Of a stretch of DNA of 64,000 nt, positions 18,531-28,378 are shown piece by piece; positions within the stretch are counted from its first letter, which is position 1; each line of letters opens with the position of its first letter. The stretch is taken from positions 1,837,090 to 1,901,089 of the forward strand of contig NZ_KI911782.1 in assembly GCF_000515395.1 (NCBI RefSeq), read 5' to 3'. The stretch is from Jiangella gansuensis DSM 44835. GTDB lineage: Bacteria; Actinomycetota; Actinomycetes; Jiangellales; Jiangellaceae. Position numbers and translations under genes: made by a program. The notes under the pieces were generated by a model, which worked only from the letters and a program-made list of their open reading frames with translations, had not been told where the DNA came from and did no database searches.

Positions 18531-19055
18531 ATGACCAAGCACACGCTGTCGGTGCTGGTGGAGAACAAGCCCGGCGTTCTGGCCCGGATCGCCGCACTGT
18601 TCTCGCGGCGCGGCTTCAACATCGACTCGCTCGCAGTCGGGCCGACGGAGCATCCGGCCGTCTCGCGCATGACGGTGGTCGTCCACGTCGAGGACCAGCC
18701 GCTGGAGCAGGTCACGAAGCAGCTCAACAAGCTGGTGAACGTGCTGAAGATCGTGGAGCTCGACCAGAGCCAGTCGGTCCAGCGCGAACTCCTGCTGCTG
18801 AAGGTCCGTACCGACAACGAGACCCGCCCGCACGTCCTCCAGACGGTCGAGCTGTTCCGGGCCAAGGTGGTCGACGTCGCCAACGACGCGGTGACCATCG
18901 AGGCCACTGGGTCCTCGGACAAGCTGGACGCCCTGCTCAAGGTGCTGGAACCGTACGGCATCCGCGAGCTGGTGCAGTCCGGCGTGGTGGCGGTGGGGCG
19001 CGGACCGCGCTCGATCACCGACCGCGCCCTCCGGCCCGTCGACCGGGTCGCCTGA
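18531..19055 (+). CDS. ilvN: Acetolactate synthase small (regulatory) subunit
   Basis: A 174-residue protein with the N-terminal ACT domain HTLSVLVENKPGVLARIAAL and the segment RGFNIDSLAVGPTE. A second ACT-like C-terminal domain follows (FRAKVVDVANDAVTIEATG). The subunit binds valine and mediates feedback inhibition of IlvB. The length is normal for the long IlvN/IlvH type. It follows ilvB by 25 bp and is cotranscribed with it. The 3' side is followed by a partial palindromic repeat before ilvC. Confidence 0.95.
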   Translation: MTKHTLSVLVENKPGVLARIAALFSRRGFNIDSLAVGPTEHPAVSRMTVVVHVEDQPLEQVTKQLNKLVNVLKIVELDQSQSVQRELLLLKVRTDNETRPHVLQTVELFRAKVVDVANDAVTIEATGSSDKLDALLKVLEPYGIRELVQSGVVAVGRGPRSITDRALRPVDRVA

Positions 19056-19060
19056 CCCTC

Positions 19061-20185
<1,125 letters not shown>

Positions 20186-20192
20186 TTCACCC

Positions 20193-20252
20193 GGTGATCG
20201 TCAGGGGGTTGCTGCCCGTCCAGCGGTACCAACCCCCTGTCGATCAATCACC
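20193..20252. repeat. TGATC-capped intergenic palindrome, class D
   Basis: The arms GGTGATCGTCAGGGGGTTG and CAACCCCCTGTCGATCAATCACC are imperfect near the cap. The inner loop TGCCCGTCCAGCGGTAC resembles the copy at 61471. It lies 8 bp after the ilvC stop, in the position of a terminator. Confidence 0.8.
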
Positions 20253-20272
20253 GTCGGGGCCCAGGAGGCGCC

Positions 20273-20911
20273 GTGATCTCGACCGCTCATCTGCTGACGT
20301 TCGTCGTCAGTTCGTTCGTGCTCATTGCCGTTCCCGGGCCGAGCGTGCTGTTCACCGTCGGCCGGGCGCTGGTCCTGGGCCGCCGCGGCGGGGTGGCCTC
20401 CGCGGCCGGCAACGCCGCCGGCGCCGGCGCCCTGGTGGTGGCGGTGGCCTTCGGACTCGGCGCGCTGGTGGAGCGCTCCATCGTCGTCTTCACCATCGTG
20501 AAACTGGCCGGCGCGGCGTATCTCATCTACCTCGGGGTCCAGGCGATCCGGCACCGCAGGTCGTTCGCCGCCGCGGCCGCCGGGACGGTCCGTGTCACCA
20601 GCGCCCGCCGGGCGGCGCGCGAGGCGTTCGTGGTCGGCGTCACGAATCCGAAGGTCATCGTGTTCTTCGCCGCCGTCCTCCCGCAATTCGTCTCCCCGTC
20701 TGGCGCGCCGGCCAGCATCCAGATGCTGCTGTTCGGTGCCGTGTTCACGGCGATGGCGTTCGCGATGGACAGCTGCTGGGCGCTCGGCGCCGGCGCCGCT
20801 CGCGACTGGTTCGCCCGTTCGCCTGCGCGGCTGGGCACCTTCGGCGCCGTCGGCGGCGTCGCCATGATCGGCCTGGGCGCACGGCTGGCGGTCACCGGTC
20901 GGCACGACTGA
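20273..20911 (+). CDS. LysE/RhtB-family amino acid exporter
   Basis: A 212-residue membrane protein with about six hydrophobic segments. The signature FVLIAVPGPSVLFTVGRAL lies at the N-terminus and GVTNPKVIVFFAAVLPQFV near residue 122, both diagnostic of the LysE/RhtB translocators that export amino acids or their analogues. An AGGAGG ribosome site precedes the GTG start. Its place after ilvC, followed by an AraC regulator 6 bp later, leaves the exported amino acid open; branched-chain amino acids or homoserine/threonine are possible. Confidence 0.87.
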   Translation: MISTAHLLTFVVSSFVLIAVPGPSVLFTVGRALVLGRRGGVASAAGNAAGAGALVVAVAFGLGALVERSIVVFTIVKLAGAAYLIYLGVQAIRHRRSFAAAAAGTVRVTSARRAAREAFVVGVTNPKVIVFFAAVLPQFVSPSGAPASIQMLLFGAVFTAMAFAMDSCWALGAGAARDWFARSPARLGTFGAVGGVAMIGLGARLAVTGRHD

Positions 20912-20917
20912 CTGTCG

Positions 20918-21844
20918 GTGGCCGTGGGTACGGTCGTCGATGTGTTGACTCGACGGCCCATCCCCGCGCTGGCGGCGTTCGTCGACCATCTCTGGTATGT
21001 CGACGAACCGCTTCCGCCCGGCCGCGACCGCACGCTCCCGACGGGCGCGGCTCAGCTCGTCGTCAACCTCGCCGCGGACAGCCTGCGCTGGTACGACGGC
21101 GAACGGCTCGACAAGCCGCACTCCGCGGCCGGTGCCGGGCTGTGCGCCGTGCTGGCGAGGCCCATCGGCGTCGACACCGCCGACCAGGCCGCGACCGTCG
21201 GGCTCGTGTTCCGTCCAGGTGGCGCGGCCGCGTTCGTCGACCCACCGGTCGCGGTCCTCACCGATCCGGTGACCGGCCTCGACGAGCTGTGGGGACGTTC
21301 CGGAGCGACGCTGCGCGAGCGAGTGCTGTCGGCGCCGACGCCGCAGGCGCGGCTGGCGGTGCTCGAACAGGTGCTGCTGGAGCGGCTGGTCGGCGCCACC
21401 GGCCCCGTCCGCGTGACGGGCCAGGCTCGCGCCATCGGCTCGGCCCGCCCCGCCGATCCGGCCCACGACTCCGCGCTCAGCTACGCCGTCCGGGCCCTCG
21501 ACCGCGGCGCCGCCGTCGCCTCCGTCGTCGACCGGCTGGGATTCTCGGCGTCGACGTTCCAGCGGCGGTTCCGTGCCGCCGTCGGGCTGTCGCCGAAACA
21601 GTTCGCCCGGGTGCGGCGGCTGCAGCGGGTGCTGCCGGACGCCACCGGGGACGATGTCGAGTGGGCGCTGCTGGCGGCGGCGCACGGTTACGCCGACCAG
21701 GCCCACCTCATCCACGAGTTCCGCGCGCTGACCGGTGTCACACCCGGGCGGTACCGGCCGCGCTCGGTCGATGCGCACAATCACGTGCCGTTGACCGATT
21801 CTTCCAATCACCAGCTGCCCGGGCGCGCCATTATGGTCACATGA
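20918..21844 (+). CDS. AraC-family transcriptional regulator
   Basis: A 308-residue protein. The N-terminal domain (VDHLWYVDEPLPPGRDRTLP, then GAAQLVVNLA) is of the DUF6597 type found in many actinobacterial AraC proteins. The C-terminal helix-turn-helix pair includes VASVVDRLGFSASTFQRRFR and the conserved GYADQAHLIHEFRALTGVTPGRY. GTG codons at 20918, 20924 and 20942 are all possible starts. The stop overlaps the start of the VOC-family gene (ATGA), so the two are coupled. Confidence 0.85.
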   Translation: MAVGTVVDVLTRRPIPALAAFVDHLWYVDEPLPPGRDRTLPTGAAQLVVNLAADSLRWYDGERLDKPHSAAGAGLCAVLARPIGVDTADQAATVGLVFRPGGAAAFVDPPVAVLTDPVTGLDELWGRSGATLRERVLSAPTPQARLAVLEQVLLERLVGATGPVRVTGQARAIGSARPADPAHDSALSYAVRALDRGAAVASVVDRLGFSASTFQRRFRAAVGLSPKQFARVRRLQRVLPDATGDDVEWALLAAAHGYADQAHLIHEFRALTGVTPGRYRPRSVDAHNHVPLTDSSNHQLPGRAIMVT

Positions 21845-22266
21845 GTGAGATCAGTGTGACCCCGAAGCTCGTCGTCGACGGCGCGGACCGGGCCATCGAG
21901 TTCTACCGGCAGGCGCTCGGAGCCGAACAGCTCGTCCGCTACGAGGGCCCCGACGGCGCCGTCGTCTACGCGGAGCTGCGCATCGGCGGCAGCCTGCTGT
22001 CCATCAAGGACGCCGACCAGCACGACCCGTCCGCAGCGGCCATCGGCGGCTCGCCGGTGCTGTTCACCCTGGACGTCGACGACCCCGACGCCGTCGGCGC
22101 CGCCCTGGAACGGGCGGGTGCGACTGTCGTCTTCCCGATCGACGACCAGCCGTACGGCATGCGGCAGGGACGCTTCGCCGACCCGTTCGGCATCCAGTGG
22201 ATCGTTTCGCGGACCTCCGAGGACCTCAGCGCCGACGAGGTCCAGCAGCGGCTGGACGCGACCTGA
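21841..22266 (+). CDS. VOC-family (glyoxalase/PhnB-like) protein
   Basis: A 141-residue protein of the vicinal oxygen chelate superfamily, PhnB/YdeM-like. It has VTPKLVVDGADRAIEFYRQA at the start and PYGMRQGRFADPFGIQWIVS near the end, where the final strand gives the usual glyoxalase-like Asp-Pro-Phe-Gly motif. Such proteins may bind small metabolites or resist antibiotics, but no activity can be given. It is translationally coupled to the AraC gene. Confidence 0.82.
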   Translation: MSEISVTPKLVVDGADRAIEFYRQALGAEQLVRYEGPDGAVVYAELRIGGSLLSIKDADQHDPSAAAIGGSPVLFTLDVDDPDAVGAALERAGATVVFPIDDQPYGMRQGRFADPFGIQWIVSRTSEDLSADEVQQRLDAT

Positions 22267-22272
22267 GCGGCG

Positions 22273-22791
22273 TCAGCGGTCCGTCGCGTACTCGGCCCGC
22301 CACCGGTTCTCGCGGCGGTCCAGCGAGAACGTGACCCGGCCGCCGAGCGCGACGAACTCGGCGGTCGTGGCGGTGGCGTCGTGGTGCCGCTGGTCGTAGG
22401 CCGACCGGACGTAGCTGGGGTACTCCTGCGGAAGCCGCTGGTCGAAGTCGGGCAGCTTCTCGATGACGTTGGCCCAGATGTCGTCGCCCTGGTAGGCGTT
22501 GAGCTGGTCGAGAATCGCCTCGCCCTGTTCCCGCGCGACGAGATCGCCGATGATCGGGGCGAGGGATTCGGTGAGCCTGGCGGCCTGCTCCTCGTCGTCC
22601 AACGGCGCGGAGCCGGCCGCGGGACGCCAGCTGTCCAGCCGCTGTGAGCTGTAGAGGTGCTCGCCCTCGACGACTCCCTCATGCGCCCGGCGGACGAGCA
22701 GCCGCCCGCCGCCGGCGTAGACCAGGTCGGCGTTCGGGTAGCCCGCGCGCAACTGCCGTACCAGGTCTGCGGTGACGATCGGGACATCCAT
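22273..22791 (-). CDS. Hypothetical protein
   Basis: A 172-residue soluble protein with no family I recognise. It has no signal peptide or membrane segment. Visible segments are LRAGYPNADLVYAGGGRLLV near the N-terminus and FSLDRRENRWRAEYATDR at the end. The ATG at 22791 is chosen because a TAGGCT -10-like element lies 6 bp upstream, suggesting a leaderless mRNA. It lies between the convergent VOC gene and the trpEG-like gene. Confidence 0.65.
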   Translation of the reverse strand: MDVPIVTADLVRQLRAGYPNADLVYAGGGRLLVRRAHEGVVEGEHLYSSQRLDSWRPAAGSAPLDDEEQAARLTESLAPIIGDLVAREQGEAILDQLNAYQGDDIWANVIEKLPDFDQRLPQEYPSYVRSAYDQRHHDATATTAEFVALGGRVTFSLDRRENRWRAEYATDR

Positions 22792-22815
22792 ACGCACAGC
22801 CTACGGCTGGGATGG

Positions 22816-24762
22816 TCAGACACGCGCCGTCGCCGTGTCCCGTATCGAGTCCAGCACGTGCGCCACCAGGCCGGCGAGCAGGTCGACACCGTCGGTGGAC
22901 AGGATCGACTCCAGGTGGAACTGGACCGACGCGAACCCCTCGCCGCGCAGCGCGTGCACCTCGCCGGTGCCGGGATCGGCGGCGATCTCCAGCCCCTGCG
23001 GCCGGAGGCCGTCGGCCGGCATTCCGGCCGCGAACGTGTTGTAGAAGCCCGCAACGGCTGGCCGCCCGAACAGGTCGATCGTGCGCTGGGTGCCCTGGTG
23101 CGGCTGCGGCAGCGGGCCTACCGGCAGGCTGAGCACGTCGGCGAGCACCTGGTGGCTCAGGCACACCGCCAGCAACGGCCGCCGAGCCGCCAGCCGGCCG
23201 GTGACCAGGCCGCGCAGGTGCGCGATGCGGGGGTCACCGGTATCGCGCGGGTCGCCCGGCCCGGGACCGGCCAGCAGCAGGTCGTAACCGTCGTCGTAGC
23301 GGGTGAGCGAGCCGTCGACGGCGGGATCGTCCCACCGGCGCACCTCCGCGGCCATGCCCAGGCGGCGCAGCAAGTGCGCGAGCATCGCCGTCCACCGGTC
23401 CTCGGCGTCGACGATCAGGGCTGTCCGTCCGGCCAGCCCGGGGCGCACGTCCGGGCCCTGCGGCCGCAGCCAGAACGGCGCCAGGGTGGCGTTGCGTGCG
23501 CTCAGCGCCGCCGTGACCCCGGGGTGCTCGGTCAGTGCCGGCGCCTCGGGCCCGGTGGGGACGCTCCCGCGACGCGCTGCGCCGAGGCCCAGCGCGGCCA
23601 GGATGCCGGCGGCCTTCGCATGGGTCTCGTCCACTTCGTGCCGGGCGACGGAGTGCCGCACCAGCGTGGCGCCGACGGGAACCGTCACAGTGCCGTCGGG
23701 CCCGAGGTGGGCGGCGCGGATCAGGATCGGCGCGTCCAGGGTGCGCCGGCCGTCGTCGTCGCGGCCGATCAGAGCCGCCACGCCGGCGTAGTAGCCGCGC
23801 CCGGAGGCCTCATAGCGCGTGATGACACGCGCGGCGTTCTCCAGCGGCGAGCCGGTGACCGTGGGCGCGAACATCGTCTCGCGCAGCACGTCGCGGACGT
23901 CGAGCCTGGTGGTCCCTTCCAGCAGGTACTCGGTGTGCACGAGGTGACGCATCGGCTTGAGATACGGCCCGAGCACCCGGCCGCCGTCCTCGCACACCTG
24001 CGCCATCATCTTCAGCTCCTCGTCCACGACCATGAACAGTTCCTCGGTCTCCTTGGGGTCGGCGAGGAAACGCAGCAGGCCGTCGACGGTGGCGCCGTCG
24101 TCGGGCGCGCGGTAGGTGCCGCTGATCGGGTTCATGACGACGGTGCCGCCCGCCACGCTGACGTGCCGCTCCGGGCTTGCGCCGACCATGGTGACGTCGC
24201 CGGCGTGGACGGCGAAGGTCCAGTACGCGCCCGGCTCGCCGGTCAGCAACCGCCGGAACAGCCGCAGTGCCGCATGCGGTACCGACCCGTGCACGCGGCT
24301 CACGTAGTCACGGCGGATGACGAAGTTGGCGCCCTCACCGCGGCCGATCTCGTCCCGGATGACCCGCCCGACGATGTCCGCGTAGGCGTCGTCGTCAATG
24401 TCGAAGCCGCCTGGCTCGACGTCGACCACGTCGTCCGGGATGGCGGCCAGTGCCTCGTCGATACTGAGTACGACGCGGTCCCGGACGACCAGGCAGCGCA
24501 GCGCAGCGCCGTCGTCGTGGTGGTCGAAGCCGCGCTCGGCGACCTGGCGGTACGGCACCAGGGCGAGCACCTGCGGCCCGGCCGGCCCGCCGTTGCCGTC
24601 GCCGTCGTCGCCGTCGTCGGCGTCGTCCTCGGGGAGTGGGATGTCGGCCAGCCGGTCGACGTCGACGACGTCGCCCAGCAGCACCTCGACCCCGGGACCG
24701 TCGGCGCGGGCGAGTACGGCGAACGGCGGGGGAGTGGGGTCGCGGAGCAGGGAGCTGAGCAC
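22816..24762 (-). CDS. Fused anthranilate synthase TrpE-TrpG (PhzE-like)
   Basis: A 648-residue fusion. Residues 1-420 are a chorismate-binding synthase (VVMNPISGTYRAPDD, then ELKMMAQVCEDGGRV and the C-terminal VPVGATLVRHS). Residues 435-640 are a class I glutamine amidotransferase with the nucleophile in LLAVCLSHQVLAD and the catalytic His in SVQFHLES. The CLSHQ motif and domain order resemble PhzE, the ADIC synthase of phenazine synthesis. However, no phz genes are near and a trp leader peptide lies upstream, so tryptophan synthesis is more likely. The GTG at 24762 has an AAGGAA ribosome site 6 bases upstream. Confidence 0.85.
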   Translation of the reverse strand: MLSSLLRDPTPPPFAVLARADGPGVEVLLGDVVDVDRLADIPLPEDDADDGDDGDGNGGPAGPQVLALVPYRQVAERGFDHHDDGAALRCLVVRDRVVLSIDEALAAIPDDVVDVEPGGFDIDDDAYADIVGRVIRDEIGRGEGANFVIRRDYVSRVHGSVPHAALRLFRRLLTGEPGAYWTFAVHAGDVTMVGASPERHVSVAGGTVVMNPISGTYRAPDDGATVDGLLRFLADPKETEELFMVVDEELKMMAQVCEDGGRVLGPYLKPMRHLVHTEYLLEGTTRLDVRDVLRETMFAPTVTGSPLENAARVITRYEASGRGYYAGVAALIGRDDDGRRTLDAPILIRAAHLGPDGTVTVPVGATLVRHSVARHEVDETHAKAAGILAALGLGAARRGSVPTGPEAPALTEHPGVTAALSARNATLAPFWLRPQGPDVRPGLAGRTALIVDAEDRWTAMLAHLLRRLGMAAEVRRWDDPAVDGSLTRYDDGYDLLLAGPGPGDPRDTGDPRIAHLRGLVTGRLAARRPLLAVCLSHQVLADVLSLPVGPLPQPHQGTQRTIDLFGRPAVAGFYNTFAAGMPADGLRPQGLEIAADPGTGEVHALRGEGFASVQFHLESILSTDGVDLLAGLVAHVLDSIRDTATARV

Positions 24763-24816
24763 GGTGGGTTCCTTCCGGTCAAGCCTCGACCGGAGAACGG
24801 GCCGCACAACGACGAC

Positions 24817-24838
24817 GACCGCCTCGGACGAGGCGGTC
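24817..24838 (-). terminator. trp attenuator hairpin
   Basis: A perfect 10-bp stem, GACCGCCTCG (24817-24826) with CGAGGCGGTC (24829-24838), and a 2-nt loop, between the trp leader peptide and the TrpEG start. The following minus-strand bases are GTCGTCGTTGTG, with only a weak T content, so termination may be inefficient or factor-dependent. Confidence 0.7.
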
Positions 24839-24873
24839 GCTTCTCGTGGGTGAGTACGCGAAGGGGGCGCCGC

Positions 24874-24915
24874 CTAGGAGGCGCGCCACCAAGTGCCGAG
24901 TGCGGTCGCGTACAT
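24874..24915 (-). CDS. trpL: trp operon leader peptide (MYATALGTWWRAS)
   Basis: A 13-residue reading frame with tandem Trp codons (TGG TGG at residues 9-10), located about 110 bp upstream of the TrpEG start and followed by a strong hairpin. This is the arrangement of actinobacterial trp attenuators. It shows that the downstream synthase responds to charged tRNA-Trp, and it argues against a purely phenazine role. Confidence 0.85.
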   Translation of the reverse strand: MYATALGTWWRAS

Positions 24916-24922
24916 GGCGCAG

Positions 24923-24952
24923 ACGGTAACCGACGCCACCGTCCGGGCACAA
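24923..24952 (-). promoter_or_regulatory. Promoter of trpL-trpEG
   Basis: On the minus strand TTGTGC (24947-24952) and TACCGT (24923-24928) are separated by 18 bp. Transcription is predicted to start at 24915-24916, the A of the leader ATG, so the leader peptide would be leaderless. Confidence 0.6.
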
Positions 24953-24959
24953 GCGCTTC

Positions 24960-25868
24960 TCAGCCGTCGTGCGCTACCGCGCCGGGACGCACCGGGGGCG
25001 GCGGTGGCGGCGGTTCGGCCACGGCGCGCCGCTGCGGTATCGCCTCCGGCTCTGAACGACCCGGCTGCTCGGGTACGGCGCGCCGCTGCTCCGAGGCCGG
25101 CTCGTCGGCGACCTCGCGGGTGGAGCGCTCCAGGAAGCGCAGCAGCTCGACCGGGAACGGCAGCACGACGGTGGAGTTCTTCTCCGCCGCCACCTCGACG
25201 ATGGTCTGCAACAGCCGCAGCTGCAGTGCCGACGGTGTGTCGGACATGGTAGCCGCGGCCGAGGCCAGTTTCTGTGACGCCTGCAACTCGCCGTCCGCGG
25301 TGATGATCCGCGAGCGGCGCTCCCGCTCCGCCTCGGCCTGTCGCGACATCGAGCGCTTCATGGTCTCGGGCAGGGCGACGTCCTTGATTTCGACCCGGTC
25401 GATCTCGACGCCCCAGCCCACGGCCGGGCTGTCGATCATGAGCGCGAGTCCCTGGTTCAGGGCCTCGCGGTTGGAGAGCAGGTCGTCCAGCTCGCTCTTG
25501 CCGATGATCGAGCGCAGCGACGTCTGTGCCACCTGCGACACGGCGAACTCGTAGTCCTGCACCTCGACGGTGGCCTCGACCGGGTCGTGGACGCGGAAGT
25601 AGACCACGGCGTCGACTCGGACGGTGACGTTGTCGCGGGTGATGCCGTCCTGCGCGGGGATCGGCATGGTGATGATCTGGACGTTGACCTTGCGCATCTG
25701 GTCGACGAACGGCGCCATCCAGCTCAGGCCCGGTTCCCGCGGCGGCCCGTGCACCCGTCCCAGCCGGAACACGACGCCCCGTTCGAACTGCCGGACCACG
25801 CGAGCGCTGGCGAGCCCGACGACCGCCACGACCATGAGAACGGCGAGCGCCACAGCGAGCGCACCCAT
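24960..25868 (-). CDS. Slipin / SPFH-domain membrane protein
   Basis: A 302-residue stomatin-like protein. It has one N-terminal membrane segment (ALAVALAVLMVVAVVGLASA), then the SPFH/band-7 domain (RQFERGVVFRLGRVHGPPREP, VRVDAVVYFRVHDPVEATV, QTSLRSIIGKSELDDLLSNR) and a charged coiled segment (RQAEAERERRSRIITADGEL). The C-terminal tail is Pro-rich. Such proteins scaffold membrane microdomains and sometimes partner with NfeD proteases, but none is nearby. The ATG at 25868 follows a GGAGGTGG ribosome site by about 5 bases. Confidence 0.88.
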   Translation of the reverse strand: MGALAVALAVLMVVAVVGLASARVVRQFERGVVFRLGRVHGPPREPGLSWMAPFVDQMRKVNVQIITMPIPAQDGITRDNVTVRVDAVVYFRVHDPVEATVEVQDYEFAVSQVAQTSLRSIIGKSELDDLLSNREALNQGLALMIDSPAVGWGVEIDRVEIKDVALPETMKRSMSRQAEAERERRSRIITADGELQASQKLASAAATMSDTPSALQLRLLQTIVEVAAEKNSTVVLPFPVELLRFLERSTREVADEPASEQRRAVPEQPGRSEPEAIPQRRAVAEPPPPPPPVRPGAVAHDG

Positions 25869-25931
25869 GCTGACCACCTCCGTCAGCCGTTCTCCTTCGA
25901 GAGTACGCCCGTTCGCCGCGCCCCTTCCCGA

Positions 25932-25981
25932 TGATCATCAAGACTTGCCCCGGCTATGACCGGGCCAAGTCTTGATGATCA
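25932..25981. repeat. TGATCA-capped intergenic palindrome, class A
   Basis: Perfect 16-bp arms TGATCATCAAGACTTG / CAAGTCTTGATGATCA (25932-25947 and 25966-25981) surround an inner CCCGG/CCGGG stem. It lies between the divergently transcribed slipin and TetR genes and so is not in a simple terminator position. Confidence 0.85.
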
Positions 25982-26001
25982 AGGGCAGGCGCGAAACCCA
26001 C

Positions 26002-26030
26002 TTGTGAGTGAGAACTCACTCACTTATGCT
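26002..26030 (+). promoter_or_regulatory. Promoter with TetR-type operator for the ABC exporter operon
   Basis: TTGTGA (26002-26007) and TATGCT (26025-26030) are spaced by 17 bp. Between and over them lies a perfect inverted repeat, GTGAGTGAG (26004-26012) and CTCACTCAC (26015-26023), with a 2-bp centre. It is the obvious binding site for the TetR protein encoded immediately downstream. The predicted start of transcription coincides with the GTG at 26038. Confidence 0.8.
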
Positions 26031-26037
26031 GTCGCTC

Positions 26038-26643
26038 GTGTCCACACCGACCAAACGGAGCAGGGCGGCGCCGATGTCGCCCGATCAGCGTCGCGAGGCG
26101 ATCATCACCGCCACCGTGCCACTGGTGCGTCAGCACGGCCTGAACATCTCCACCCGGCAGATCGCCGAGGCCGCCGGCATCGCCGAAGGCACCATCTTCC
26201 GGGTCTTCGACGACAAGAATTCGCTGCTGCGCGCAGCCCTCGAAGCGGCCGTGCATCCGGGCGACACGGAGCGACGGCTGTCCGCCATCGACATGGACCA
26301 GCCGCTCGAACAGCGGCTGCTGGCCGCCACCGAAGTCCTGCACGAACGGCTGACCAGTGTGTTCCAGCTCATGGCGGCCATCGGCTTCAACCGGCCACCG
26401 GGCGACGACGGCCGGCACGAACCGCCCCAGCACGCCGGAGTGCTGGCCATCCTCGAGGCGCTCGTCGAGCCGGATCGCCACCGGCTGCGGCTGCCCCCGG
26501 CCGAGGTCGCCCGGCAGTTGCGCGTCCTCTGCTTCGCCGGATTCCACCCCCTCATCAACGAGCACCAGCCCCTCGCCCCCGCCGACGTCGTGGACCTGCT
26601 GCTGCACGGGGTCATGGCCGACGCCGACTCACCGGAGTACTGA
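26038..26643 (+). CDS. TetR/AcrR-family transcriptional regulator
   Basis: A 201-residue repressor. The N-terminal helix-turn-helix reads STRQIAEAAGIAEGTIFRVF followed by DDKNSLL; the remaining helical domain is the ligand-binding part. GTG at 26038 is chosen because the operator occupies the bases where earlier starts would lie and the promoter fits a leaderless mRNA from 26038. It is the first gene of an operon with two ABC exporter genes, the next start being 1 bp after its stop, and it most likely represses the operon until a toxic ligand binds. Confidence 0.88.
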   Translation: MSTPTKRSRAAPMSPDQRREAIITATVPLVRQHGLNISTRQIAEAAGIAEGTIFRVFDDKNSLLRAALEAAVHPGDTERRLSAIDMDQPLEQRLLAATEVLHERLTSVFQLMAAIGFNRPPGDDGRHEPPQHAGVLAILEALVEPDRHRLRLPPAEVARQLRVLCFAGFHPLINEHQPLAPADVVDLLLHGVMADADSPEY

Positions 26644-26644
26644 G

Positions 26645-28378
26645 ATGCTCATCCGCCTGTTGCGGACCTACCTGCGCCCGTACCGGCGGTGGCTCGCCGC
26701 CGTCGTCGCGCTGCAGTTCGTCGGCACCCTGGCCTCGCTCTACCTGCCCAGCCTCAACGCCGACCTCATCGACAACGGCATCGCCCGCGGCGACACCGGA
26801 TACATCATGTCCACCGGCGGCTGGATGCTCGCGGCCACGGTGGTGCAGATCTGCTGCACGATCGGTGCCGTCTATTTCGGCGCCCGAACGGCCATGGCGT
26901 TCGGCCGCGACGTACGGGCGGCGCTGTTCCACCAGGTGGGTGCGTTCTCCGCCCGTGAGGTCGGCCGGTTCGGGGCGCCGTCGCTGATCACCCGCAACAC
27001 CAACGACGTCCAGCAGGTCCAGATGCTGGTCCTGATGTCGTGCACCCTGCTGGTGACGGCGCCCATCACCGCCACCGGCGGCGTCATCATGGCGCTGCGC
27101 GAGAATGTCGGGCTGTCGTGGCTGCTGCTGGTCTGTGTTCCGGCGCTGGTGCTCGGGATCGCGCTGGTGGTGCGCCAGATGGTGCCCGCGTTCCGGCTCA
27201 TGCAGGAGCGCATCGACGTCGTCAACCGGGTGCTGCGCGAGCAGATCACCGGCATCCGGGTGGTGCGAGCGTTCGTGCGGGAGCGCTACGAGCAGGCCAG
27301 ATTCGCCGTCGCCAACACCGCGCTCACGGAGACCGCGCTGCACGTCGGACGGCTGATGGCGCTGATGTTCCCGTACGTCATGCTCGTGCTCAACGTGTCC
27401 AGCGTGGCCGTGCTGTGGTTCGGCGCGCAGCGCATCGACGCCGGCGAGATGGCGATCGGCTCGATGACGGCCTTCCTGGCCTACCTCATCCAGATCCTCA
27501 TGTCAGTGATGATGGCGACGTTCATGCTGGTCATGGTTCCACGTGCGTCCGTGTGCGCGGAACGCATCGGCGAGGTGCTCGACACCGAGTCGTCCGTGGT
27601 GCCGCCGGCGACACCGGTCGCCGCGCCGTCCGGGCCGTTGTCGCTGGAACTGCGCGACGCGAGTTTCGCCTACCCGGGCGCGGAGGTCCCGGTGCTGCGC
27701 TGGGTGAGCTTCACCGTCGCGCCAGGCACCACGACGGCCGTCGTCGGCAGCACCGGATCGGGGAAGTCGACACTGGTCAGCCTCGTGCCGCGGCTCATCG
27801 ACGTGACGGCGGGCGCGGTCCTGGCTGGTGGCGTCGACATACGCGACATCGACCTGGACGTCCTGCGCTCGCGCATCGGGCTGGTGCCGCAGCGCGCCTA
27901 TCTGTTCTCCGGCACCGTCGCGAGCAACCTGCGCTACGGCAACCCGGATGCCACCGACGACGAGCTGTGGCAGGCCCTGGAGATCGCGCAGGCCCGGGAC
28001 TTCGTCGAAGAACTGCCCGAGGGCCTGGACGCACCGATCGCGCAGGGCGGCACCAACGTCTCCGGCGGTCAGCGCCAGCGCCTGGCCATCGCCCGGGCAC
28101 TGGTCCGCCAACCCGACATCTACCTGTTCGACGACTCGTTCTCCGCGCTCGACCTGGCCACCGACGCCCGGCTGCGAGCCGCGCTACGGCCACGGACGAG
28201 AGACGCCGCGGTGGTGATCGTCGCCCAGCGGGTGTCCACCATCGTCGACGCGGACCAGATCGTCGTGCTCGACGACGGCGCCGTCGTCGGGCTCGGCCGC
28301 CACGACGACCTGCTCGACACCTGCCCGACCTACGCCGAGATCGTCGAGTCCCAGCTGACCGCGGAGGAGGCGGCATGA
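26645..28378 (+). CDS. ABC exporter half-transporter, permease-ATPase (degenerate-site subunit)
   Basis: A 577-residue multidrug-type exporter. Six membrane segments fill residues 1-310, and the ATPase domain occupies about 340-570. Walker A is GSTGSGKST, the signature is VSGGQRQR, and Walker B reads [12 protein letters not shown]. The catalytic Glu after Walker B is Asp, as in the degenerate-site subunit of heterodimeric exporters such as BmrC or TM287. The stop overlaps the start of the second ABC gene (ATGA), so the two presumably form a heterodimer under TetR control. Confidence 0.92.
   Translation: MLIRLLRTYLRPYRRWLAAVVALQFVGTLASLYLPSLNADLIDNGIARGDTGYIMSTGGWMLAATVVQICCTIGAVYFGARTAMAFGRDVRAALFHQVGAFSAREVGRFGAPSLITRNTNDVQQVQMLVLMSCTLLVTAPITATGGVIMALRENVGLSWLLLVCVPALVLGIALVVRQMVPAFRLMQERIDVVNRVLREQITGIRVVRAFVRERYEQARFAVANTALTETALHVGRLMALMFPYVMLVLNVSSVAVLWFGAQRIDAGEMAIGSMTAFLAYLIQILMSVMMATFMLVMVPRASVCAERIGEVLDTESSVVPPATPVAAPSGPLSLELRDASFAYPGAEVPVLRWVSFTVAPGTTTAVVGSTGSGKSTLVSLVPRLIDVTAGAVLAGGVDIRDIDLDVLRSRIGLVPQRAYLFSGTVASNLRYGNPDATDDELWQALEIAQARDFVEELPEGLDAPIAQGGTNVSGGQRQRLAIARALVRQPDIYLFDDSFSALDLATDARLRAALRPRTRDAAVVIVAQRVSTIVDADQIVVLDDGAVVGLGRHDDLLDTCPTYAEIVESQLTAEEAA

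Noticed and set aside
22816-24762. Start of a phenazine biosynthetic cluster, because of the PhzE-like enzyme.
   Set aside because: No other phz gene is adjacent, and the trp leader peptide indicates tryptophan control.
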